DNA of 64,000 nt from CAVZVW01 sp963778845. GTDB lineage: Bacteria; Actinomycetota; Actinomycetes; Actinomycetales; Kineosporiaceae. The notes beneath the pieces are model-generated. The model ran no database searches and was not told the DNA's origin. It saw only the letters and a list, made by a program, of their open reading frames with translations. Shown piece after piece: positions 26,393 through 34,934 of the stretch. Position numbers and translations under genes: made by a program. The stretch is taken from NCBI GenBank assembly GCA_963778845.1, contig CAVZVW010000001.1, positions 806,001 through 870,000 of the forward strand, written 5' to 3'. How positions within the stretch are numbered: position 1 is the stretch's first letter; each line of letters begins with the position of its first letter.

Positions 26393-26482
26393 ATGGCAAA
26401 CAACGAGACCGAAAAGGGCCCCGAGTCGCTCGATCGGGGTGAAGGCGAAGAAGGTCGACAAACCGTCATCACGCACCGTTAG
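26393..26482 (+). CDS. Possible small acidic peptide (29 residues)
   Basis: ATG at 26393 with GGAAGGA eight to nine bases upstream, then an open frame to TAG at 26482. The product is short, charged and hydrophilic (MANNETEKGPESLDRGEGEE and a short tail). There is no known family. The good ribosome-binding site is the only positive evidence; it could be a leader peptide for the structured region that follows, or chance. Confidence 0.3.
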   Translation: MANNETEKGPESLDRGEGEEGRQTVITHR

Positions 26483-26528
26483 ATACACAGAAGAGGCGGT
26501 TTGGACCGCAGGTCGGATGTCCGCGAAG

Positions 26529-26550
26529 ACCTAGCGCGCAAGCGCTAGGT
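26529..26550. other. Perfect 9-bp hairpin with GCAA tetraloop
   Basis: ACCTAGCGC (26529-26537), loop GCAA, GCGCTAGGT (26542-26550). A second small hairpin CGGT-TTGG-ACCG lies just before it near 26,498-26,509. No U-tract follows, so this is either a factor-assisted terminator or part of a small structured RNA. The remaining bases to 26746 contain no gene. Confidence 0.55.
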
Positions 26551-26746
26551 TCTCGAAACTCGTTAGAGATACGACAACTCGCTACTCATTCGAGACGCAT
26601 TCTCATTCCGGTCCACAATATCGAAAGCGCATAATCTTCCAGAGTTCTTCTGCGTACTCCTTAAGCATGTACAAAATCAAACCAATGTCATAGTCCACTT
26701 AGCATCTTCCTGTCATCTATTTCGCCCAATCGGAGAAAGGTCAAAC

Positions 26747-27265
26747 TTGAGCGCCTTCGAGAGATGGACCATTGTCTTCAATGGAATGAGCGCGGTCATT
26801 AGCTTCGGCGCTCTTGTCTTCCTTGGTCTCCAAGTTCGCCACGCGACAATAGAGGCCCGAAAGTCCGCGCTCGCGGACGAAGCCGAGCGCGCACGCCAAC
26901 GGCAGCGCGAAACCATCGAAGCCGTCGCGTCAACGGCACGCTACCGCCAGGAACTGAAGGCTGGGCTCCCCTGGAATGACCGCGACGCTTCAGTTGTGAC
27001 ACGATTTCTGGCGGACGTCGAAGGCGACAGTGGCGCCAAAGAGTCCGTTCGTGCTTACCTCGACTACTTGGAATTACTCGCGACCGGTGTCAACGAAGAG
27101 GTACTTGACATTCACACCCTCGCTCGAATGTCGGGTGGGCGCATTATTGCCGTGGCCACAAACTACTCACCGTACATCCACCGCAGACGCCAAGAACTGA
27201 ATAGTCCCACCGTATATTCTGAACTGGAGAAGCTTGCGGCGTCAATCCGGGAGATCAAGTCCTAA
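26747..27265 (+). CDS. DUF4760-like membrane-anchored protein
   Basis: 172 residues from a TTG at 26747, chosen because GGAGAAAGG precedes it. One N-terminal membrane helix (IVFNGMSAVISFGALVFLGL) is followed by a helical, charged cytosolic region with a coiled-coil-like start (ALADEAERARQRQRETIEAV) and the motif VRAYLDYLELLATGVNEEVL, as in DUF4760 proteins. The function of the family is unknown; it is frequent in accessory regions and resembles membrane-bound sensor/effector proteins. Codon use is less GC-rich than the ICE backbone, pointing to separate acquisition. A second protein of this general type lies at 56642-57121. Confidence 0.65.
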   Translation: MSAFERWTIVFNGMSAVISFGALVFLGLQVRHATIEARKSALADEAERARQRQRETIEAVASTARYRQELKAGLPWNDRDASVVTRFLADVEGDSGAKESVRAYLDYLELLATGVNEEVLDIHTLARMSGGRIIAVATNYSPYIHRRRQELNSPTVYSELEKLAASIREIKS

Positions 27266-27306
27266 CTCGGTAAGGCATTACCCGCGCACCGTCACACAGC
27301 CGACTT

Positions 27307-27314
27307 GGTTTGCC
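27307..27314. repeat. Left target-site duplication of the ISL3 element
   Basis: GGTTTGCC, identical to 28570-28577 at the other end of the insertion element; 8 bp is the standard ISL3 duplication. Confidence 0.9.
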
Positions 27315-28569
27315 GGCTCTTCCGACTTGAGTGCGGGGTCACAGGCGTAGGCCGCCGCCGATGAGCAGCATGCGGAGGCGGTAGTTGTCGCGGTTTCGGA
27401 AGCCTCGGGCGATGCGGCGGTGGAGTTCGATGAGTCTAGATGCCGCTCGTCGGCGGCGAAGGCGGCCTGGAGCCGGGCGCGTTGGCGTGGGGTCAGGTGC
27501 TCTTGTCCAGCGTGCAGGATGTTGCCGATCCGATACAGCGGGTCGTTCTTGCGGTCGCGGTGCCCGCAGGTCTGCTGCTGGACCCGGCGGCGGACCTCAT
27601 CGACGGCGGTGGTGGCGAGCTTGACGACGTGGAAGGCGTCCAGGACCGCCACGGCGTCCTCGAGCTGGTCATCGATGGCCTTCTTGTACCCGTGGAAGGG
27701 GTCCAGGGTGGCGACCTCGACCCCAGCCCGGAACGCCTCGCCCCGCTCACGCAGCGCAGTTCTTGTAGGTCGCTCCCGAACGGCCCGGGATCAGGTCGAG
27801 CAGCCTGGCTTGTGGCCTGAGCCGACCTTTGGAGTCCCGGCGGTGGGTGAGGTCGACCATCCCGGTCAGCTCCTTCGGACCCCGCCCGCCGGCCTCGACG
27901 GGCTTGGTGGACACGTGGTGCCACGTGCTCATCCACCCCCAGGACGGCAACGTCCTGGAAGCGGGACTCATCGTCTGCGGCTGCCTGCAGCAGCGGCCGG
28001 ATCGAGACCCACACCGTGTTCCACGTCGTGCCCAGCTGACGCGCCAGCCCGGCGACCGAGGCGTGTTCGCGGCGCAGCTGCCCGATCGCCCACAAGCACG
28101 CCCTGCTGGTCAGCAGCGCCCGCGGGCGTGCGACGCCCTCGTCCTGCTCCACGAACGAGGTCACCGGGCAGGCCGGCTCCGGACAGACCCAGCGCCGCTT
28201 GCGCCAGACCACCCGCACCTGTCGACCCGCCGACGGCGCGTCGACCAACCCGACCACAACCCGGCCATGAGCAACGACCCCGCACACCGGGCAGCCCACC
28301 GGTCGGCGTCGCGACTCCACACTGACCATCAGCCCCCACCGTCGTCGCGCTCCACCGCGACAACGTGCAGGCCGGCCAGGCCCACCAGCAGGTCGCACCG
28401 CTCGCAGTAGCCGCTCGCGGCGCGGCAGCACACCGTAGGCTCGGGCATCGTCGAGGTCCTCGCGGCAGAAGATGTGAGAGTCCTCTGATCCTCGGGGACC
28501 TCGACCCCTCACGGCCTCAACCCGCCACCCGGCGCGCCGCGCTCACCCCACACTCAAGTCGCAAGAGCC
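27315..28569 (-). mobile_element. ISL3-family insertion sequence, 1255 bp
   Basis: Ends are imperfect inverted repeats: GGCTCTTCCGACTTGAGTGC at 27315 and GGCTCTTGCGACTTGAGTGT read inward from 28569 (three mismatches in about 29 bases counted to the adjoining GGGG). Both ends are flanked by GGTTTGCC. The single gene is an ISL3 transposase with several frame breaks. The perfect target duplication and well-kept ends indicate recent insertion. Confidence 0.92.
27339..28448 (-). pseudogene. ISL3-family transposase, several frameshifts
   Basis: The start at 28448 gives MPEPTVCCRAASGYCERCDL and LVGLAGLHVVAVERDD. After a frame change come the zinc-ribbon and HTH part (CPVCGVVAHG, RWVCPEPACPVTSF, LGTTWNTVWVSIRPLL) and VAVLGVDEHV, the first DDE aspartate region. 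After further frame changes follow GRSGATYKN and VAVLDAFHVVKLA, the second Asp region. The last 33 residues (LHRRIARGFRNRDNYRLRML to GGGLRL) end at 27339. Joined it would be about 370 residues, slightly shorter than typical ISL3 transposases (about 400-440). It needs at least four single-base corrections to read through. Confidence 0.88.
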
Positions 28570-28577
28570 GGTTTGCC
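28570..28577. repeat. Right target-site duplication of the ISL3 element
   Basis: GGTTTGCC, identical to the copy at 27307-27314. Confidence 0.9.
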
Positions 28578-28682
28578 CTTTGATTCCAATGAAGATTCTC
28601 TTGGGCCGACGCCCCTAGAGTCACTCAGTGAGCCGGAGTCTTATCGAGAGGGCGACCGTCTGCGAAGCCCAGTCAAGAAGGA

Positions 28683-29945
28683 CTACTCGCGTGTTTGTGC
28701 GAGTGACTCAATCAGGTGGCGCGAGTACCGCACGGCGGCGACGGATTCGGTTCCGAAATGCTTCTCAAGCAGATCATTGTAGGATGAGAGAGCGGCCACC
28801 TCCTTGGCGGTCTTTACTAGTTTAACAACGGGACGTCGACGATACCAAGTAACCAACCATTCGGCTGGCTTCTCGAGCAGCACTCGGGTCCACGTCGCGG
28901 GGTTCGCAGGAGCGGTGGCGAGTTCGACGATATCCGGGACGTACTTGAGACTGCCCTTGAGTTGCATTGGAGTGGGAGAATCGAAGGGGCGGCAGACCTC
29001 GCGACAAAGGGACTCGATATGTCCCAGTGTCTTTGATCGGCTCGCGATGGATTGGGCCGATGCCCTTTCGAACTCGAGCTCCGCCATCTTCCGTCGAAAG
29101 CCCGCATATTCCTGTCTCAGATCCAACATCGCAACAGGAATGTCCTCCGGTCGGTGTGCCCTCTGGAGGACCAGCGCGGAGAACGGCGGGATGTAGGCGT
29201 CTATTCCCTCGAACTCGCTCGCGAGGGCATCTACGGTGGATTGGAGGGTATCAGAAAGGCGCCTATATATCGCGGTTCGCACGGATCTCGAAAAGTAGTT
29301 TGGAAACTCTGCGAGCATAGGGCGGTAGTAGACAGATGGCCAGAACGGCAGCGGGAGTTTCTCGGCAACGAGTGCGTAGCACAGTGCTCGTGCTGGGTCG
29401 CGGAACTGGTACCGACCCGTCTCGCCATCAGAAATTCTGCCCATTATTCTCCTGGCCAACTCCGTGAACGAATTCACGCCAAGCTGCATGCCGTCGAATC
29501 CCAAGTCGGTTCCCTCGTACGCGAGTTCTTCGGATCCGGGCGCTAACACGCGAGAAGCGCGTCGTTGCAGTTCATCCACATAGGTGCTTGGCATCTTGCC
29601 AAGCTTCTTCTCGGTGGAAAGCATGCCTAAGAGAGCTTGAGCCGCTAAGTCTCGGGCCTCTGCTGTCGCGAACTGCTCCACAGCCCCACACTCGATTAGA
29701 GTCAACCGTAGCGCGAGAAGATCACTGTCAGAGGAGAGCTTACCCGGTAGAGTATAGAGTCGGTCATATAGAACCGACGCGTCAATCAGTGATAACAGAT
29801 CCAAGATGCGGACTGCCGTGACAGCAGCGAGACTGGTGTGACTTCGCGACTGCCACGTAAGTACGCGACTTGCCTCACATAACGTTGTGTTGGACACGAG
29901 AGTTGTTCCAACCAACGAAGCGTTGGCGCTTTCGATTAGGGCCAC
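28683..29945 (-). CDS. Hypothetical protein, 420 residues, cargo of the ICE
   Basis: I do not recognise a family. The protein is soluble, largely helical, without signal peptide or clear membrane segment. Segments such as LTWQSRSHTSLAAVTAVRIL, FSRSVRTAIYRRLSDTLQST, and KPAEWLVTWYRRRPVVKLVK stand out, and the C-terminus is basic. No P-loop, nuclease or HTH motif is visible. Its codon use is clearly less GC-biased than the flanking conjugation genes, like the DUF4760-like gene on the other side of the insertion sequence, so both may belong to one acquired cargo. It may be a defence or effector protein, but that is speculation. The HD-domain gene lies 31 bases upstream of its end of the element's coding run. 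Confidence 0.6.
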   Translation of the reverse strand: MALIESANASLVGTTLVSNTTLCEASRVLTWQSRSHTSLAAVTAVRILDLLSLIDASVLYDRLYTLPGKLSSDSDLLALRLTLIECGAVEQFATAEARDLAAQALLGMLSTEKKLGKMPSTYVDELQRRASRVLAPGSEELAYEGTDLGFDGMQLGVNSFTELARRIMGRISDGETGRYQFRDPARALCYALVAEKLPLPFWPSVYYRPMLAEFPNYFSRSVRTAIYRRLSDTLQSTVDALASEFEGIDAYIPPFSALVLQRAHRPEDIPVAMLDLRQEYAGFRRKMAELEFERASAQSIASRSKTLGHIESLCREVCRPFDSPTPMQLKGSLKYVPDIVELATAPANPATWTRVLLEKPAEWLVTWYRRRPVVKLVKTAKEVAALSSYNDLLEKHFGTESVAAVRYSRHLIESLAQTRE

Positions 29946-29976
29946 TGATCACTCCGTAATTGGGGAGGACTATCTT

Positions 29977-30540
29977 TCATTCGCCCAAAGTCCTCGCAAC
30001 GACAGCGATAAGGTCGCCTGCGGAGCTGCTGACGGCGCGGTGCACGGGGTGTGTGGGCTCGTAACGGCGGAGGATCTCGTTGATGCGTTCCTCAGCGCTC
30101 ACAAGCTCGCCGCCGGGGCCGACGGTCATGTCTGCTGCTGTGAGGGTGTCGAGCAGCGACGAGGGTGGTAGCGCGAAGGCGCGGAGCTGGTCGAGGAGGC
30201 CTCGCTCCTCCGCCTCGTACTCGGCACCTGTGTGGTACGCGACCAGACTGACGATCTCGGCTGGGAAGCCCTGGTCGGACAGGTAGGTGGCCCCGTCGAG
30301 GGGATGCAGCCCGGTGAGGGCGAGGTCGGGGGCGTAGCCGATGTCGTGCAGCCAGGCGGCCGCGACGACGGTTGCCCGGTCGTGAGGCTCAAGACCCGCC
30401 GACAGCTCCTCGGCTCTGGCCGCGACTGCCTGGACGTGCAGCCAGCGGCGCCCCAGCCCGGCGAGCAGGCCGGTGCTGACTGCCTTGGCACGCGCGACGG
30501 TGGCGTCGTCGTCGGTCACGCCGACCAGCCTGCCACCCAT
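29977..30540 (-). CDS. HD-domain phosphohydrolase
   Basis: 187 residues from the ATG at 30540 (an ATG three codons upstream and a GTG eight codons in are alternatives). HD-domain motifs: RRWLHVQAVAARAEEL (first His), AAWLHDIGYAPDL (the HD pair), LVAYHTGAEYEAEERG and LLDTLTAADMTVGPGGE (distal Asp). Family role: metal-dependent hydrolysis of phosphate esters such as nucleotides or (p)ppGpp-like compounds; the substrate is unknown. GC-rich codon use matches the ICE backbone. It faces away from the secretion operon. Confidence 0.85.
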   Translation of the reverse strand: MGGRLVGVTDDDATVARAKAVSTGLLAGLGRRWLHVQAVAARAEELSAGLEPHDRATVVAAAWLHDIGYAPDLALTGLHPLDGATYLSDQGFPAEIVSLVAYHTGAEYEAEERGLLDQLRAFALPPSSLLDTLTAADMTVGPGGELVSAEERINEILRRYEPTHPVHRAVSSSAGDLIAVVARTLGE

Positions 30541-30899
30541 CGAAGCCATGCACGTTCGGGTCCGCGTGCGGCCCCCTGACCGAGCTGGGCTGACGGCGCG
30601 GCTGTGGGCTGCGGAGCGTTCGATTGCGATTGCGCTTACCGTCCCCACGAACTGCATGGCTGGGCTCGATGGGCTCGGGGGTGAGTCGGGTGACGGGCGT
30701 CAGATCGCTCGAAGAGGCGGGCGAGGGTGTCGGGGCGATACCCGACAAATTGTCCGGCTCGGGATGTATCTGGCGCGGCGGGCCCGCACTCGGGATACGC
30801 GGAGAGCGTGGATGGACGCCCCAGGGGCGGGGGAGGGCGCGATTCGTGGCGGTGGCGTTGGGGTCCGCCGTCGGCAGGCATCGAAGGAGTGACGCTCGA
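30541..30899. promoter_or_regulatory. Region upstream of the type IV secretion operon
   Basis: About 360 bases without a supportable gene, between divergent genes, so it must hold the promoter of the secretion operon. A hairpin GTCGGG-GCGATA-CCCGAC lies at 30729-30746. No oriT-like nick motif could be assigned. Confidence 0.4.
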
Positions 30900-31202
30900 A
30901 TGATCGGAAGCCTCCTGCACGTGAAGTGGTCCGCCCTGACGGCGGGCACTGTCCCTGACCCGGCGCCGAAGGCGCCACCGGGCATCGACACCCAGGTCCA
31001 GGACCTCCTCGGCTACGTCAAGTGGGGCGTCCTCGTGGTGATCATCATGGCGGCGTTCGCCGGCGTGGGTGCGGTCGCCGGCGGGCGGGTGTTCAGTCAC
31101 CACGGCGCCTCGAAGATCGGCGTGTCGATCCTGGTCAGCGCCGTGATCTCGGCGGTGCTGTACGTCGGGATCTACTCGTTCATCGCCTCGATCACCGGGT
31201 GA
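30900..31202 (+). CDS. Small two-helix membrane protein (possible VirB2/TrbC-type subunit)
   Basis: 100 residues from the ATG at 30900. A short N-terminal extracytoplasmic part (PDPAPKAPPGIDTQVQDLLG) is followed by two hydrophobic helices (WGVLVVIIMAAFAGVGAVAG and ISILVSAVISAVLYVGIYSF-like) separated by GRVFSHHGASK. Size, topology and position as first gene of the conjugation operon match the small pilin-like or VirB2-position proteins of actinobacterial type IV secretion systems. Sequence alone does not prove that it is a pilin. Confidence 0.65.
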   Translation: MIGSLLHVKWSALTAGTVPDPAPKAPPGIDTQVQDLLGYVKWGVLVVIIMAAFAGVGAVAGGRVFSHHGASKIGVSILVSAVISAVLYVGIYSFIASITG

Positions 31203-31252
31203 GCGCGGTGGTCAGCGTGACGCAGATCCGCCGCGACGCGCGGGCCTGACTG

Positions 31253-32029
31253 GTGCTCGCGGTGGCCGCGGCGATCGCCGTAGCACTGCTCGCGGGCCTG
31301 CTGTATGCCGTGCTCGCCACGATCGGCGACACACGGAGCGGGACGACGTCGCAGCGTCCCGTCGCGTTCGAGCCGAGCGCCTCGGCCGGGGCGAGCGGAG
31401 CGATCGGCAGCTCGACCGTGGAGCAGGACGCCCTGGCCGCCCGGCCGATGCTCCAGCTACCCGCCTCGGCGGCCAACCCGCAGCCGCTGGTGTCGGCGAC
31501 CGCCGGCCCCCCGATCAGCCTGCCGGCCGCCACGGACTCGACCCAGCTCGTCCCGACCGGCTTCCCGCACACCCCCGAAGGGGCACTGGCCCAGCTCGCC
31601 GCCATCGACACCATGGCCCTGCGGGACGCCAACCCCGCCCAGGTCCGCGCCGTCCACGACTGGGCCGCCGCCCCCGGAGCCGTCGACATCGCGCACTGGA
31701 ACATGACCGTCGCCGTCACCGCAGTCCTGACCGGCGCCGGCCAACCGGCCGGCGCGGCCGACGTCCGCTCGACGTTCACCCCGCTCGCCGGGCAGATCAA
31801 GGGCAGCCTCGGGCCCGACTTCGCCGTCGTCTGTGTGCTCGGCGAATGGTCGGTGACCTACCGGTCCGCCTCCCAGGCCGGGGCCGGGGCCGGGGACTGC
31901 CAACGCATGGTCTGGTCCGCCGGGCGCTGGCGGATCGGCCCCGGCCCGCAACCCGCCTATGCGCCGTCCGCATGGCCGGGCAGCGCGGACGCCGTCCGAG
32001 CCGGATGGAGGTCCCTGACCGATGCCTGA
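31253..32029 (+). CDS. Membrane-anchored conjugation protein of unknown role
   Basis: 258 residues from a GTG at 31253. An N-terminal membrane helix (VLAVAAAIAVALLAGLLYAV) is followed by an extracytoplasmic part; the C-terminal domain (GAADVRSTFTPLAGQIKGSL, VTYRSASQAGAGAGDCQRMV, WSAGRWRIGPGPQPAYAP) is conserved in shape in actinobacterial conjugation operons, with a position like VirB8. The same frame is open upstream from a GTG at 31208, but an in-frame TGA at 31247-31249 interrupts it where TGG would give ARAWLVLAVAA. No good Shine-Dalgarno precedes 31253, so the true start may be upstream with a nonsense change. The 3' end overlaps the next start. Confidence 0.68.
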   Translation: MLAVAAAIAVALLAGLLYAVLATIGDTRSGTTSQRPVAFEPSASAGASGAIGSSTVEQDALAARPMLQLPASAANPQPLVSATAGPPISLPAATDSTQLVPTGFPHTPEGALAQLAAIDTMALRDANPAQVRAVHDWAAAPGAVDIAHWNMTVAVTAVLTGAGQPAGAADVRSTFTPLAGQIKGSLGPDFAVVCVLGEWSVTYRSASQAGAGAGDCQRMVWSAGRWRIGPGPQPAYAPSAWPGSADAVRAGWRSLTDA

Positions 32030-33395
32030 CCCAACCAACCCGATCGGTGTCATCGGCTCCGCCCTCGGCGGTGCCGCCGCCTCCGTCGTCGGGGATGCCC
32101 TGGACGCCGCCGGGGAGAAGGTCTGGAACGTCGCCGCCTCCCTGCTCACCGGGGCTTTCTCGACGATCGACACCTACTCCTCCCCCAACGTCGACCCCCG
32201 CACTGGCCCGCTGGCCGGGGTGCTGCCGACCACGCTGTGGGTCGGCGGCGCGGTGCTGCTGGTCCTGTCGTTCCTGCAGATCGGCAAAGCCGTCGTCAGC
32301 GGCGGCCGCGGGTTCGCGACCCTGGCGGTCGGGCTCGGCCAGTACGTGCTGATCTCGGCCGGCGGCCTGACGTTCCTCGCGGTCGCGGTAGCGGCCAGCA
32401 ACGGCCTGGCCTCCGGGTTGCTGCAGGCCGGTCTGCACGTGGACTCCTGGAACGCCATCAACGACCGGAACTCGGTGTGGGTCAACGCCGCCCACGGCGC
32501 CGGCGGCAGCGCGATGGGGCTGATCGGGCTGATCTGCGTGTTGCCGGCCGCGCTCGGGTTCCTGCTCGAGGCGCTGATCCGGCACGCGGCGATCCTGGTG
32601 CTCGCCGCCACGATGCCGATCCTGGCCGCGGGGCTGGTGTTCGACGCCACGACCCGTTGGTTCTGGACCGGGCTGCGCTGGATGGTCGCGCTGCTGCTCC
32701 TGACCCCCGCGGTCGCGCTGGTGACCGTGATCGGGATGCAGGCCGCGGCCGGAGCCGCAGGAGCCGGTGGTCAGAGCAGCGACCTCGCGTCGTCCACGTT
32801 GAGCATGACCGTCGGCGGCGTCGTGCTGCTGGTGGCGTTGCTGTGCCCGCTGGTGCTCTTCAAGCTGCTCGCGTTCCTCGACCCGAACACCGTCTCCGGC
32901 GGCGCGGTCCGCGGCTTCTTCACCGGCTCGCCGTCCTCGGCCGGGGCTCCGGCGACGGGTGCTTCGGCATCCGGGGGTAGTGGGGACGGCGAGGGCGCGA
33001 CCGAGTCGCGGTTCGGGTCCGCACTGGCGAGGGTGACCGGACCGGCAGGACAGGTGGCGGACGCCGCGAGCGAGCGTGGCGGGCAGATCCTGGACGCCGC
33101 GGGCGCGGGCCACCAGGGCAGCCCCCACGCAAGCCAGAACGGCAGCTCGGCCAAGCATCGGGCCGGAAGCGCCGACCCCACGACCGACGGCGACAACCCG
33201 ACGAGTCCCACCACAAGCCCCGGACCCTCTGTGCCGCAACCGGTGGAGCCGCCGAGCCAGACCCCCGCTGGGGCTGGCGGCGCCGGCCGGCCAGAGGGTC
33301 CGGCCTTCGACCCGGCCGTTTCGATACCGGCCGGTGCTGGCGCGGCCGGCAGCTCGGCGGCCGCCGTGGAGGAGGCGGCGGTGATCGCCCTGTGA
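32022..33395 (+). CDS. TrbL/VirB6-like conjugal membrane protein
   Basis: 457 residues; the ATG overlaps the previous gene by eight bases. Residues 60-295 hold about six to seven hydrophobic segments (LWVGGAVLLVLSFLQIGKAV; LGQYVLISAGGLTFLAVAVA; GLIGLICVLPAALGFLLEAL; HAAILVLAATMPILAAGLVF; GVVLLVALLCPLVLFKLLAF). The conserved WFWTGLRWMVALLLLTP segment is typical of the actinobacterial TrbL/VirB6 group. The C-terminal 150 residues are low-complexity, serine/glycine/proline rich and probably cytosolic or exposed. Role: polytopic channel component of the type IV secretion system. Confidence 0.82.
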   Translation: MPDPTNPIGVIGSALGGAAASVVGDALDAAGEKVWNVAASLLTGAFSTIDTYSSPNVDPRTGPLAGVLPTTLWVGGAVLLVLSFLQIGKAVVSGGRGFATLAVGLGQYVLISAGGLTFLAVAVAASNGLASGLLQAGLHVDSWNAINDRNSVWVNAAHGAGGSAMGLIGLICVLPAALGFLLEALIRHAAILVLAATMPILAAGLVFDATTRWFWTGLRWMVALLLLTPAVALVTVIGMQAAAGAAGAGGQSSDLASSTLSMTVGGVVLLVALLCPLVLFKLLAFLDPNTVSGGAVRGFFTGSPSSAGAPATGASASGGSGDGEGATESRFGSALARVTGPAGQVADAASERGGQILDAAGAGHQGSPHASQNGSSAKHRAGSADPTTDGDNPTSPTTSPGPSVPQPVEPPSQTPAGAGGAGRPEGPAFDPAVSIPAGAGAAGSSAAAVEEAAVIAL

Positions 33396-34934
33396 ACGCC
33401 TCGACGTCCTCGACCCAGGCCCCGGCCACGTACGAGGGGTGGCGCCGGGAGCGGCTCGGGGTGTTCTTCGGGCTGACCGGCCCGCAGGCCTGCGTGGTCG
33501 CGGTGGCGGTGCTGCCGCTGCTGGTCGCCCTCGGCCGGTCGGACTGGGTCCGGCTCGCGGCGCTGACCCCGCTGTGCCTCATCGTGGTCGGGCTGGTCGC
33601 GGTCCCGGTCCGTGGCCGCCCGGCCCTGCGCTGGCTGGCCGACGTCCTGCTGTTCGCCGCCGGTCGCGCCGCAGGCTGGAGCCACTGGCGGTCGGTCGCC
33701 GCCACCGGGGCCGCGACCCCGGAGGACCTGACCCGCCCGGACCTGCCCGGCGTGATCGCCGGGCTGCGCACCCACGACGGGCCGCCGTTCGGGCCGTGGC
33801 AGACCCGGGTGTGCGTGGTCCAGGACCCGCGCGTCGGGTCGCTGGTCGGCCACGGCCCGGCTGACCCACCCCGGGATCGCCGCCTGCGACGAGGCCACCC
33901 GCGACGGGTTCGCCGCCGAGCTGGGCGGGCTGCTCGCCGCCGCGGCCGACACCGACCACATCGCTGGGCTGTCGCTGCTGATCCGGACCGTGCCCGACGA
34001 CGGCGCCCAACGTGCGGCGTGGGTCGCCGACCACGAGGCACTCGACGTCCCGCAGGTCGTCGCCCAGGCGGGCCGGGCGCTGGAGGCGTCGGTGGTGTCG
34101 GCGTCGGTGCGGCACGAGGCGTTCGTGACGGTCGCGGTCAGCGAGACCAAGACCCGCCGGGCCGCCCGCGACGCCGGTGGCGGGGCGGCCGGCCGTGCCC
34201 GGGTGCTCTACCGGCACCTGGGCGAGCTGGAGCATCGGCTGCGCGCGGTCGGGGTGACCGACGTGCGGTGGCTGGACGCCGCCGAGCTGGCCACCGCGAT
34301 CCGCACCGGCTACAACCTCGCCGACGCCGCGGCGGTCGAGCACGCGGCGCAGGAGCAGCGCCGCGGCCACCCGGTGAGCACCGGCACGATGGTCGGTGCC
34401 GCCGGCCCGGCGGCAGCCCCGCCGGCGGCGCCGCGGTCGTACCGCCACGACGCCTACACCACGGTCTCCTACGCGCTTCTCCTACCGAAACGCCCGACCA
34501 CCGTGGGCGCCCTGGCACGGCTGCTGGCACCCGCCACGCCGGGTGAGCGGCGCTGCCTCGCACTGCACTACGAGCCGCTGCCACCCGGGCGGGCCGACCG
34601 GCAGATCGACCGGGACACCTGGGCTGCCGAGATGGCCGTCGACGTCAAGGCCAAGCGCGGGTTCCGGGTCTCCCGCCGCGACCGCAAGCGGATGGCCGAC
34701 GTTGAGGAGCAGGAGCGTCACCTGGCCCGCGGCCACTGCCTGGTCCGGGTCGCCGGAGCCGTGGCGGTGACGGTCCCGTCGGAGGTGGCGGTGGAGGAGG
34801 CCGCGGCCGCGTTGGAGGGCTCGGCTCGTGCGTGCGGCTACCAGCTGCTGCGCCTGGACCTCGCGCAGGACAGCGGCTTCGTCGCAGCGACCCTGCCGCT
34901 CGGGGTGGGCCTACCGAAGCGGAGCGACCGGTGA
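33392..34934 (+). pseudogene. SCO6880-family conjugation protein, one frameshift
   Basis: The start overlaps the TrbL stop (GTGA). The first 150 residues contain two PrgI-like membrane helices (CVVAVAVLPLLVALGRSDWV; LAALTPLCLIVVGLVAVPVR) after the motif RRERLGVFFGLTGPQ. Near 33,848 the frame shifts by one base; dropping one G from GTCGGCC restores VATARLTHPGIAACDEATRD. The rest runs to 34934 (SYALLLPKRPTTVGALARLL, RQIDRDTWAAEMAVDVKAKR) in the usual family order. Joined it is about 513 residues, a normal SCO6880 protein. In actinobacterial conjugation systems this protein precedes VirB4 and is thought to form part of the inner-membrane complex. Confidence 0.83.

Noticed and set aside
28573..28782. 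Short plus-strand frame next to the insertion sequence
   Set aside because: No ribosome-binding site, no family similarity, and it starts inside the target duplication.
30541..30899. Possible oriT near the secretion operon
   Set aside because: Only one small hairpin was found and no nick-site similarity could be established; oriT of MobF systems is more often beside the relaxase gene.
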